From assembly GCA_041859045.1 (NCBI GenBank), contig JBHELB010000075.1, positions 1 to 57,713 on the forward strand: 57,713 nucleotides of DNA, read 5' to 3'. Shown piece after piece: positions 24,938 through 32,409 of this stretch. The stretch is from JBHELB01 sp041859045. Lineage in GTDB: Bacteria > Hydrogenedentota > Hydrogenedentia > Hydrogenedentales > SLHB01. The notes under the pieces are model-generated. The model did no database searches, was not told the origin of the DNA, and was given only the letters and a program-made list of their open reading frames with translations. The translations under genes were made by a program, and so were the position numbers. Each line of letters opens with the position of its first letter. Within the stretch, counting starts at the first letter, position 1.

Positions 24938-27166
24938 TCAGATTCCCCTCGCCGTGACTTCGGGCGGAATCGAGGAGGGAGACGGCGGCCGGTAGAGGTG
25001 TTCTTCGGCCCACTGGAGAAAACGATGGATGTGCTCGAACACATCGCGACTTCCAGGGCCGTTAATGATGCCGTGGCGATCTCGTTCGATGACGGTGAGT
25101 TCTTTGTTGGGCGTGCCGATACGCTCGAAGAGTTGCGCGCCGCTCGATGGATTCACGATGGGATCGCGGGAACCTTGAAGGATATAGGCAGGACACTTGA
25201 TTGCAGGAAGCGAATTCTCCGCAATCGTCATTAGCCGCGCGAGTTCGCGCACGCCCGAGACAGGATTACGCGTGTAGTTTGTATCGCGCGCCTCGGGGAA
25301 GTGATCGACAAAGTCCCAGCGGCCATCCATCGCCTTAATGCGTTTGAGCAGTGAATTCATGCTTGCGAGCGGCGGTGCAAATCGAGCGCTGAGCCGTTGC
25401 AGCGCCAGCGGGGCATTTACGGCGAACACGGCCCGGACATGAGGCGTTTTGTGCGCCGCCGCCAACAGCGCCAAGACCCCACCGGTCGAGAAACCGCCCA
25501 TAACGATCCGATCCGTCAGTGTGCGAAGCACTGCGTAACCGCGATTGACGGACTCGTACCAGTCCTGCCACGTGGTCTGCGCCAAATCTTCGGGCACGGT
25601 GCCATGTCCGCGCAGACGCACCGCATACACTGCATATCCCCGTCCTGAGAAATACTCGGCCATCGCGTGAACCTCGCGAGGGCAGGAAAGGTATCCATGC
25701 ACCAGAACAATGCCAGTTCTGAATTTTGGCGGCGTGAGCAAGAAGGGACGCCCTAGCTCCGCGGGTTTGAGACCGGAGTGACGCGCGTAGATTTCACGCG
25801 CTTGCTCGTAGAGACGCGCCTCTTCCAGAAGAAACGCCCCGCGCACTTCCTCCTTAATCTGCTTCGCGGGCATTGCCGCGACTTTCTTGACGACGTCTGT
25901 AAGAAGATTCAGCGGCTCGGTCTCGTTTGCGATGACCAGTGCCGCGGCATGCTGTCGAACGGTATCGAAATCTGCCCGATCGCCCTGTCCGGGTGAAAGC
26001 TTTCGGTACTTGCCGGCACGTCGTTTCAAAAGCCCCTCTGCTACACACAGGCTCAGGAAATCATGGAGCCGCGGACTTGGCTCATCGGAGGCAAATTCTA
26101 TGTACTGTTTGGTGAGTAGACCGTGCATCCGATGCATGCCAAGATCGCGGAGGTGCTTGACGCAGAGGTACGCCTTCTCGCGATAGGAACGTTCGTCCAA
26201 TGAAGCCGCCCCTTGGTATCGAACGAGAGTGGCCATGATGTGATCGGAATTAATAGTCGTCATGCGGTAGATGTCGGACATGTACCGGACCATCAGACGG
26301 CTGGCCGCTTCATTCAGAATCGCTTTGGGAACGGCGCTGAGCGCCCGTGCGTCGTTTATACCACAGCTAAGCAACGCCGCATTCTCCGGACTCTCGAGGT
26401 AAGCCCGCACATCTATGGGTTCGCCCAGGGTGATGTCGATATCGGTGTCGCTGGAGAGAATCGTGCCCTCCAGACTCAGTTCCTCCAGTGTGCGCGGACT
26501 CAGCGGCCCTTTCCAGGCCTGGGCAATTCGAAGAAAGAGGTTGTCGCGTGCGCGGATGGGGTAATACGTCACGTTTACCGGAATGATTACGGTGCGGTAT
26601 TTGAGTAAGGGTTCGAGACTGGCGACTCCGAAGCGCGCCTTAGCCAAGTCGCGGTTCTCTGTTGATGGGCCTTCCTGAATGCACCTCAACTTATAGCGCA
26701 CAAACTCGGCGTGTAGTGCCAGCAAGGCCGCACCCCGATGAGGAGGGCGTCGTCGTCCGGCGTTATAGACCCGGAACGTGCCCGATTCGTCCACGACCTT
26801 CTTGTCCTTGATCATCTGTCCCTCTGGGAAAAAGATCCAGGGATGCTCGCAGGTCAATAAGTTGCGGATGATGACCTCATCCCGGTCCGGGTCTTGGGTG
26901 GAGATCGTTCCCGTAGCGCGCAAGAAATCGCCGACGCGTCCCTGGAACAATTTTGCCGCCGCGAGGGAGTAGACAAGTTTCCGCGTATGGCGGTAGAGCA
27001 TGTAGGGGAGGAGAAGCGTCTCCATGCGCGTGAAGTGATTGACGACAAAGATGATCGCCATGTCGTTCTGCAAGACATGCGCGTTGTGGACGCGAATGTC
27101 GGCTTTCGAGACCGACGTGACGAGATCCAGGATCCACTTGGTATAGGTCGAGGCGAGAGTCCCCAT
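24938..27166 (-). CDS. Fusion of glycerolipid acyltransferase and alpha/beta hydrolase (lipase)
   Basis: A 742-residue two-part enzyme. The N-terminal half is a PlsB/PlsC-like acyltransferase. It has NHFTRME (43-49, H44xxxxE49 in place of the usual HxxxxD), FPEGQ (113-117) and a PlsB-like helical block ending VIANETEPLNLL. The C-terminal part (about 475-735) is a monoacylglycerol-lipase-type hydrolase with LVHGYLSCP, RLRGHGTVP, nucleophile Ser560 in GFSTGG, GSRDP and a late His (RDRHG). It may both acylate and deacylate glycerolipids. ATG 27166 is preferred because AAGAGGT precedes it and the likely promoter lies too close to an alternative ATG at 27190. It converges with tcdA. Confidence 0.9.
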   Translation of the reverse strand: MGTLASTYTKWILDLVTSVSKADIRVHNAHVLQNDMAIIFVVNHFTRMETLLLPYMLYRHTRKLVYSLAAAKLFQGRVGDFLRATGTISTQDPDRDEVIIRNLLTCEHPWIFFPEGQMIKDKKVVDESGTFRVYNAGRRRPPHRGAALLALHAEFVRYKLRCIQEGPSTENRDLAKARFGVASLEPLLKYRTVIIPVNVTYYPIRARDNLFLRIAQAWKGPLSPRTLEELSLEGTILSSDTDIDITLGEPIDVRAYLESPENAALLSCGINDARALSAVPKAILNEAASRLMVRYMSDIYRMTTINSDHIMATLVRYQGAASLDERSYREKAYLCVKHLRDLGMHRMHGLLTKQYIEFASDEPSPRLHDFLSLCVAEGLLKRRAGKYRKLSPGQGDRADFDTVRQHAAALVIANETEPLNLLTDVVKKVAAMPAKQIKEEVRGAFLLEEARLYEQAREIYARHSGLKPAELGRPFLLTPPKFRTGIVLVHGYLSCPREVHAMAEYFSGRGYAVYAVRLRGHGTVPEDLAQTTWQDWYESVNRGYAVLRTLTDRIVMGGFSTGGVLALLAAAHKTPHVRAVFAVNAPLALQRLSARFAPPLASMNSLLKRIKAMDGRWDFVDHFPEARDTNYTRNPVSGVRELARLMTIAENSLPAIKCPAYILQGSRDPIVNPSSGAQLFERIGTPNKELTVIERDRHGIINGPGSRDVFEHIHRFLQWAEEHLYRPPSPSSIPPEVTARGI

Positions 27167-27201
27167 AGCAACTACCTCTTGCGGCTCCATCCGCTACCTT
27201 C

Positions 27202-27231
27202 ATTATCCAGTACCGCAAGCCCCTTTGACAA
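27202..27231 (-). promoter_or_regulatory. Candidate sigma-70 promoter for the acyltransferase-hydrolase gene
   Basis: On the minus strand TTGTCA (27231-27226) and GATAAT (27207-27202) are 18 bases apart. Transcription would begin around 27195, leaving a leader of about 28 bases to the ATG at 27166 but almost none to 27190. Confidence 0.5.
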
Positions 27232-27494
27232 TTGCCGGTTCGTGGACAAACCTTACAAGATCAGGCACCATTTAGAGTTGGAGTTAAGTTCCGACTCCAA
27301 AATGAGGGGAGGATCCTCTCTCTTTCTCGTCCCGGTACGCCCCGATTCAATAGAAATCTCTTCGCTGTCTAGGCGAAATCTGCTGGGAAAAGTTTCAGCT
27401 ATAATCGATGAAAAAGACAAATAATTGATTTCTTTGCAGGAAAGACAGGCGCAGTGGTCCAAAAATCGAATTCTTACTAAATTGGTCATACATC

Positions 27495-27526
27495 TTGACA
27501 AAACAGCCCGGAGGGATGCATACTAT
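27495..27526 (+). promoter_or_regulatory. Possible promoter of the kor operon
   Basis: A perfect TTGACA at 27495-27500 is followed by TACTAT at 27521-27526. The spacing is 20 bases, longer than ideal; a 17-base spacing gives the weaker GCATAC. Either would place the start about 110 bases before korD. Confidence 0.3.
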
Positions 27527-27639
27527 TCTTGATGAGGATTGAGAGGTTTATATCTTGATTCGAGATCCGATGTTTGTCTGAATTAGCAAAACCGAGAGCG
27601 GCTGTGGCAAGGGCGGGAGGCCCAAAAGGGAGAGGATAC

Positions 27640-27975
27640 GTGGCAAGCATCAGCATGGCGTCAGTGGATGTGGCGAGCGAGATGAAAGTGGCGCATGTTC
27701 GACGCCCTTTGGACCTGGGCGAAGCGCGCGTTCCGCACGGAGAAGTGTATGTGATTCCGGAGCGGTGCAAGGGCTGCGGTTACTGCATCGAATTTTGCCC
27801 CGAAAAGGTGTTGAGTGAATCGGAAGAGACCAACGCCAAGGGGTACCGCTATCCCATCGTCCCTGAGGATCGAGCTGAGAAATGCGTCAACTGCGGCTTC
27901 TGCAACTTGGTGTGTCCTGAGATGGCCATTTTTGCCCGGGATGTTGCTGAGCAGCCCGCAAGTGCCGTCGCGTAG
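27640..27975 (+). CDS. korD: 2-oxoacid:ferredoxin oxidoreductase delta subunit (2x[4Fe-4S])
   Basis: A small ferredoxin-like subunit of 111 residues that passes electrons from the Kor catalytic subunits. Two full CxxCxxCxxxCP motifs are visible, Cys43/46/49/53 and Cys82/85/88/92. The long spacing between them is typical of 2-oxoglutarate-type delta subunits. GTG 27640 is chosen because AGGGAGAGG ends 4-5 bases before it; ATG 27655 in the same frame is too far from that site. It is first in the korDABC-hdrA operon, with a 225-base gap to korA in which I see no gene. Confidence 0.9.
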   Translation: MASISMASVDVASEMKVAHVRRPLDLGEARVPHGEVYVIPERCKGCGYCIEFCPEKVLSESEETNAKGYRYPIVPEDRAEKCVNCGFCNLVCPEMAIFARDVAEQPASAVA

Positions 27976-28200
27976 ACGTCGGCCCTTGTTGCGCGCGGTC
28001 TTGGCGACAGAGGGAGATGCGTACATGAGCGTGGTCGTCTGCGGCCATGGCAAAACAGTGCGCGCAATAAATTCCGCGGGGTTCCCTGCCTCTGTCCCCG
28101 CGAGACATCGAACTTCGATAGTTCTTTTTCCTCACGGCGCGTACTCCGCGCCGTACGCTGTTTCTGAAATCTCCTATCCTGAACCAGCAGAGCAACCACT

Positions 28201-29397
28201 ATGAATCACCCCACGGAATCGCCGACGGTTGAGAAGAAGTCGGAAGCGCCCCTCGCCCCGCGCGTATTGACGGGCGTCCATTTCATGCTCGGGGACCACG
28301 CCTGCGCAGAGGGCGCTTTAGCGGCGGGCGTGGACTTTTTCGCGGGGTATCCGATCACGCCCTCGACCGAGGTGTGCGAACGGCTCGCGCATCGTTTACC
28401 GCAGGTGGGGGGCAAGTTCGTTCAGATGGAAGACGAAATCGCCAGTATGGCGGCCATTATCGGCGCGTCCGTTGCTGGCGCCCGCAGCCTTACGGCGACC
28501 TCCGGTCCGGGGTTCAGTTTGATGATGGAGAACATTGGGCTTGCGGCGATGATGGAAGTTCCGTGTGTCGTCGTGAATGTCATGCGCGCATCGCCTTCGA
28601 CGGGACTGCCCACAGCGGTGGGGCAGGCCGACATTCTGCAGGCACGCTGGGGATCTCACGGCGAGATTGGCGTTATCGCGTACAGCCCCAATTCTCCCCA
28701 GGAGTGCTTCAACTTGACGGTTCGCGCCGTGAATATGGCCGACAAATACCGCGTGCCAGTGTTTGTGCTGATGGACGAGATTATTGGCCATATGACGGAG
28801 CGCGTGATGATCCCCGCAGGCGACGAGATTCCGCACATTGCGCGCAAACGGCCGTCGACGCCTCCGACCGAAGAAATCTTTCCTGCCTTCAGGCCGGATA
28901 GTGATTTGGTTCCGCCGATGCCGCACGCGGGAGAGGGCTACCGGGTACATTTCACCGGCTTGACGCACGACGAGCGCGGCTATCCTTCGTTGACCGCCGA
29001 GACTCACGACAAATTGGTGCGGCGTCTTGTGGACAAAGTCCGTCTCCACGCGACGGATATTGTCATGTACGACGAATGGAATCTCGACGACGCGGAGACT
29101 GTCGTGGTGGCGTTTGGGTGCACTGCGCGGTCCGCCTATCGCGCGGTGGTGATGGCGCGCGCTCAGGGAATCAAAGCGGGATTGCTGCGCCTCATCACTC
29201 TATGGCCATTTCCGTCCGATCGTATCCGTAGACTTGTGGGGGCGGGCAAAGTCCGCCGTTTTGTGGCGCCTGAAATCAACCTCGGTCAAGTGCGACGGGA
29301 GGTCGAGCGCATTTCAGGGCTTCCTGTGCAGGGCGTCAACCATCCGGGCGGCGCGATGATCATGCCGCAGACCATTCTGGAGGCCATCGTTTCATGA
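28201..29397 (+). CDS. korA: 2-oxoacid (2-oxoglutarate-type):ferredoxin oxidoreductase alpha subunit
   Basis: The 398-residue alpha subunit forms the pyrimidine-binding half of the thiamine diphosphate site in the oxidative decarboxylation of a 2-oxoacid to its acyl-CoA. Visible landmarks are GYPITPST (49-56) and VQMEDEIASMAAIIGAS with the cofactor-activating Glu. TATSGPGFSLMMENIGLA and PTAVGQADILQARWGSHG follow. The separate alpha subunit with its own domain II (VVVAFGCTARSAYRAV) is the KorA arrangement. It overlaps korB by 4 bases (ATGA). 2-Oxoglutarate is the likeliest substrate; pyruvate or branched 2-oxoacids are not excluded. Confidence 0.94.
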   Translation: MNHPTESPTVEKKSEAPLAPRVLTGVHFMLGDHACAEGALAAGVDFFAGYPITPSTEVCERLAHRLPQVGGKFVQMEDEIASMAAIIGASVAGARSLTATSGPGFSLMMENIGLAAMMEVPCVVVNVMRASPSTGLPTAVGQADILQARWGSHGEIGVIAYSPNSPQECFNLTVRAVNMADKYRVPVFVLMDEIIGHMTERVMIPAGDEIPHIARKRPSTPPTEEIFPAFRPDSDLVPPMPHAGEGYRVHFTGLTHDERGYPSLTAETHDKLVRRLVDKVRLHATDIVMYDEWNLDDAETVVVAFGCTARSAYRAVVMARAQGIKAGLLRLITLWPFPSDRIRRLVGAGKVRRFVAPEINLGQVRREVERISGLPVQGVNHPGGAMIMPQTILEAIVS

Positions 29398-30287
29398 CCG
29401 ACACAAACGTCCATCACGCGGAGAAGATTGTTCATTCCCATCCGATTGACTCCATCCTGCGCGCGGAGCGTCTTCCGCATATTCTGTGCGCGGGCTGTGG
29501 TGTGGGAACGGTCATTCACTGCTACGCCGCGGCGATTCAAAAGTCGGGCATCGAGCCGAATAACCATGTATGCGTTTCGGGCATTGGCTGTAGCGGACGC
29601 ACCTCCGGCTACATCAACATCGATACCTACCATACGACCCACGGCCGGGCGATTCCGTTTGCGGTGGGGATAGTGGTGCATAAACCCGAACTTGAGGTCA
29701 CGGTCATCAGCGGCGATGGGGACCTAACGGCAATCGGGGGCAATCACCTGATCCACGCCGCGCGCCGCAACGTCGATCTGAATGTCATCTGCATCAACAA
29801 TTTCAACTATGGGATGACCGGAGGACAGGCCGGGCCGACTACACCCACGTACGCCCGCACGAGCACGACGCCGTTTGGATGTGGGGAGCGTTCATTTAAC
29901 CTGCCGCACCTGATGGCGGCGGTGGGGGCCAGCTATGTCGCACGGTGGACGGTGCTGCACGTACGGCAACTGATGCAGGCAATGGATCGCGCGATGCGGA
30001 AGAAGGGATTCACTTTTATCGAAGTGCTTTCGCCGTGTCCAACCGGGTTTGGTCGTCCGAACGCGATTCCGGACGGATTAACGGAGATGGAAATGTATCG
30101 CAAACGTTGCCGTATCGACCACGATGCGAATCTTGCAGACGTGGGGATCGATATGACCGACGAGGAAAGTCCATTGATCATCGGCGATTTTGTGGACATT
30201 GACACACCGGCGTTCGCGCCGGTGGCGCCCGCGGGACCGGGCGGATCAACCAAACCGAAGGAGCACGACGGCAATGGCACCAAGTGA
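29394..30287 (+). CDS. korB: 2-oxoacid:ferredoxin oxidoreductase beta subunit (TPP-binding)
   Basis: The 297-residue beta subunit binds thiamine diphosphate and one [4Fe-4S] cluster. Cys32 and Cys35 (CAGCG) and Cys66 (GIGCSGR) are cluster ligands by family position. GDGD (107-110) through the Asn pair at 135-136 is the thiamine diphosphate motif, with NYGMTGGQAGPTTP after it. The C-terminal 30 residues are a Pro/Ala-rich extension. The next gene, korC, starts inside its last codons. Confidence 0.95.
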   Translation: MTDTNVHHAEKIVHSHPIDSILRAERLPHILCAGCGVGTVIHCYAAAIQKSGIEPNNHVCVSGIGCSGRTSGYINIDTYHTTHGRAIPFAVGIVVHKPELEVTVISGDGDLTAIGGNHLIHAARRNVDLNVICINNFNYGMTGGQAGPTTPTYARTSTTPFGCGERSFNLPHLMAAVGASYVARWTVLHVRQLMQAMDRAMRKKGFTFIEVLSPCPTGFGRPNAIPDGLTEMEMYRKRCRIDHDANLADVGIDMTDEESPLIIGDFVDIDTPAFAPVAPAGPGGSTKPKEHDGNGTK

Positions 30288-30843
30288 CGCAAACTCGGGA
30301 GCCACTCAGATCCGCATCAGCGGATTTGGTGGGCAAGGGGTGGTACTCGCGGGCATCTTGCTCGGCAAAGCCGCTAGTCTCTACGATGGAAAAGAAGCGG
30401 TCTTCACGCAGTCGCACGGTCCTGAGGCGCGCGGCGGGGCGTCATCGGCCGACGTGATCATTTCGAAAAGTCCGGTGGACTATCCCTTAGTCACGAACCC
30501 CGATATTCTTGTGGCCCTGTTTCAAGAAGCGTATGTCCGATTCCGCCCGCAACTAAAGGAGAACGGGGTGCTCATCGTGGAGCAGGATCTTGTTCAACTC
30601 AATGAAAACGACACGGGATGTTTGCGGATACCCGCGACGCGCATCGCGACGAACTTTTTCAACCGCATCGTCACCAACGTCGTCATGCTTGGCTATATGG
30701 TCGGAAAGACCGGCATTGTCGGGCGAGAGTCCTTGGAGCAGGCCATTCGCAGTTCGGTGCCCGCCAAGGCGCTGGATATGAATCTGAACGCGTTTGCGGC
30801 CGGCTATGAGCGGGCGGTTAATGGGAAGGCATGCCATGAGTGA
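30274..30843 (+). CDS. korC: 2-oxoacid:ferredoxin oxidoreductase gamma subunit
   Basis: The 189-residue gamma subunit has the family glycine motif ISGFGGQGVVLAGILLGKAA near the N-terminus. TQSHGPEARGGASSADVIIS and the VMLGYMVGKTGIV block follow. It completes the KorDABC enzyme that reduces ferredoxin. ATG 30274 has GAAGGAG upstream and overlaps korB by 14 bases. Its end overlaps the next gene by 8 bases, so the five genes are translationally tightly linked. Confidence 0.94.
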   Translation: MAPSDANSGATQIRISGFGGQGVVLAGILLGKAASLYDGKEAVFTQSHGPEARGGASSADVIISKSPVDYPLVTNPDILVALFQEAYVRFRPQLKENGVLIVEQDLVQLNENDTGCLRIPATRIATNFFNRIVTNVVMLGYMVGKTGIVGRESLEQAIRSSVPAKALDMNLNAFAAGYERAVNGKACHE

Positions 30844-32281
30844 CACGGTGCTGGTTGTAGGAGGCGGTTTGGCGGGGCTTCAGGCGGCGCTGACCGTGGC
30901 CGAAGCGGGTAAGCGGGCGGTGCTTGTTGAGAAGTCGATCGTGCTCGGCGGGCAGATGGCGGGCCGTTTGGGCCAAGATCCCTCGCCGCTGCAACGTCTG
31001 AACACTGCTTCCTCCTTTGCGCTGAGCGATCTCGAACAGCGGGGAAATATCGAGGTACTGACTTCTTCTGAGCTTGTTCAACTCGATGGAGCCGCGGGCG
31101 AGTTCACCGCGAAGATCCGCCGCCGTGCCCGTTTCGTGACGGACGCCTGCACGCACTGCGGCAAATGCCGACAAGTCTGTCCCCAAGTGACGCCCAACGA
31201 ATTCCAGGCGAATATGACCTTTCGCAAGGCGATTTTCACACCGTATCGGGACGCTTGGCCGCGGAATTTCGCCATAGATATCGACACCTGCCTGAACAAT
31301 CCCCCGAATTACTTGCCGTGCGGCCGTTGTCAGGATGTCTGCGAGGATTCGGCGATCCGCTTTGACGTTCCGCTTGAAACGACGCTCACGCGCGAGGTGC
31401 AGGCGGTGGTTGTCTGCGCTGGATTCGAACTGCGCCCCCAGGAGTGGTTGGGAGATGCGGATACCCGCGAAATTCCGGATGTGCTTACCGCGAGCGAACT
31501 GGAAGCCTTGTTGCGGCCGGATGGCCCGACGGGCGGCTATGTTGAGAACGCCTCCAACGGAGAAACGCCGTCGAGCGTGCTCTTTGTGCTTCAGGACGAT
31601 TCTCCGTTCTCATGGGCATTCGCAGGTACGCAAGCCGCACGCCTCAGTGAGCAGGGCATAGAGGAGATCGCCTTTCTGTGTTCTGTGCCCGCGCCTGCCG
31701 AACACGATAGCCGGGGCTTTTGGAATCCCTTCAATCCGCCCGCCCAGCGTCTACTCCACGGTGTCGTAGAGTCGATCGATAACGATCTTCCCCCAGGACT
31801 CTCCGTGCATTACACGCCTCACGGCACTAGGCAATCCGAGACGGAGTTGTTTGACCTCGTGGTCCTCGTGCCGCTTGCGCGTCCGCCAGAAAGCCTCTCC
31901 GTCCTGTGCCATGCCCTGGGTATCGAATCGGCCCTGGATGGTTACGTGAAAGGCGCAGGAACGGCCACAACGCGGCAGGGCGTGTATGCCGCAGGGTGTG
32001 TGAGAGGTCCGAAGGGGGCGCTGGAAAGTATTAACGAAGCCAAGATGGCCGCGCTCGACGCATTGGCGCAACCGGCTGCCGCGCCTGTTCCCGTTGCGAC
32101 GTCCCTTACTGAGCCGATTGTGGAAGCTGCGCCCCCTGTGCCAACGAACGGGAAGAAAACGGCGGCGGCGACACCCCTTCCCGAGCCTTCTTGGCTCTCG
32201 AATGACGAGCTTCGAACTCGATTCCAAGGAATGATAGAGGCGCTTATTGAGCTAGGTGGCCGCAAACTCTCCGCAAACTAG
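30836..32281 (+). CDS. HdrA-like FAD and iron-sulfur oxidoreductase
   Basis: The 481-residue flavoprotein has an N-terminal FAD loop VVGGGLAGLQAALTVAEAG. A first cluster motif CTHCGKCRQVCP follows (Cys105/108/111/115). The second set is unusual: Cys152, then NNPPNYLP, then Cys162/165/169 (CGRCQDVCE), so the first ligand is displaced by ten residues. It resembles heterodisulfide reductase subunit A and its relatives, which pass or bifurcate electrons. The tail (about 415-455) is an Ala/Pro-rich linker before a short helical end. It overlaps korC by 8 bases, so it probably takes electrons from or gives them to the Kor ferredoxin subunit. HdrB, HdrC and MvhD are absent here. Confidence 0.85.
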   Translation: MSDTVLVVGGGLAGLQAALTVAEAGKRAVLVEKSIVLGGQMAGRLGQDPSPLQRLNTASSFALSDLEQRGNIEVLTSSELVQLDGAAGEFTAKIRRRARFVTDACTHCGKCRQVCPQVTPNEFQANMTFRKAIFTPYRDAWPRNFAIDIDTCLNNPPNYLPCGRCQDVCEDSAIRFDVPLETTLTREVQAVVVCAGFELRPQEWLGDADTREIPDVLTASELEALLRPDGPTGGYVENASNGETPSSVLFVLQDDSPFSWAFAGTQAARLSEQGIEEIAFLCSVPAPAEHDSRGFWNPFNPPAQRLLHGVVESIDNDLPPGLSVHYTPHGTRQSETELFDLVVLVPLARPPESLSVLCHALGIESALDGYVKGAGTATTRQGVYAAGCVRGPKGALESINEAKMAALDALAQPAAAPVPVATSLTEPIVEAAPPVPTNGKKTAAATPLPEPSWLSNDELRTRFQGMIEALIELGGRKLSAN

Positions 32282-32305
32282 CTAGCGAAACTTCCCTTCG
32301 CTGGC
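32281..32305 (+). terminator. Hairpin after the kor/hdrA operon
   Basis: GCTAGCGAA and TTCGCTGGC pair over 9 positions (one G-T) around a 7-base loop, starting at the last base of the hdrA-like stop codon. No T-run follows, so it would be a weak or factor-assisted terminator. Confidence 0.4.
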
Positions 32306-32409
32306 ACCTTGCGTGGGTTTGGGCGAGCGTGCTACGCTCCTCGACGCGCTACGTCTGGCGCTGGAACGAGACTTAACCTACGAGGCGCGCGCCCGCGCGG
32401 AACGACTGT

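Larger units (their letters stand above)
27167..27639. other. Divergent intergenic region between lipid enzyme and kor operon
   Basis: No convincing gene lies here; the small open frames lack ribosome binding sites and family likeness. It holds promoter candidates in both directions, a 7-bp hairpin TTGGAGT (27278-27284) with ACTCCAA (27294-27300), and a lone TATAAT at 27400-27405 without a good -35. It is visibly more AT-rich than the flanking genes, as expected for a divergent control region. Confidence 0.5.

Noticed and set aside
27225..27253. Plus-strand TTGACA as a promoter
   Set aside because: The nearest -10-like hexamer is 22 bases away and the box coincides with the minus-strand -35 TTGTCA, which has a better partner.
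27815..28204. Small plus-strand open frame bridging korD and korA
   Set aside because: It overlaps korD in another frame and the peptide resembles no protein; no ribosome binding site is seen.
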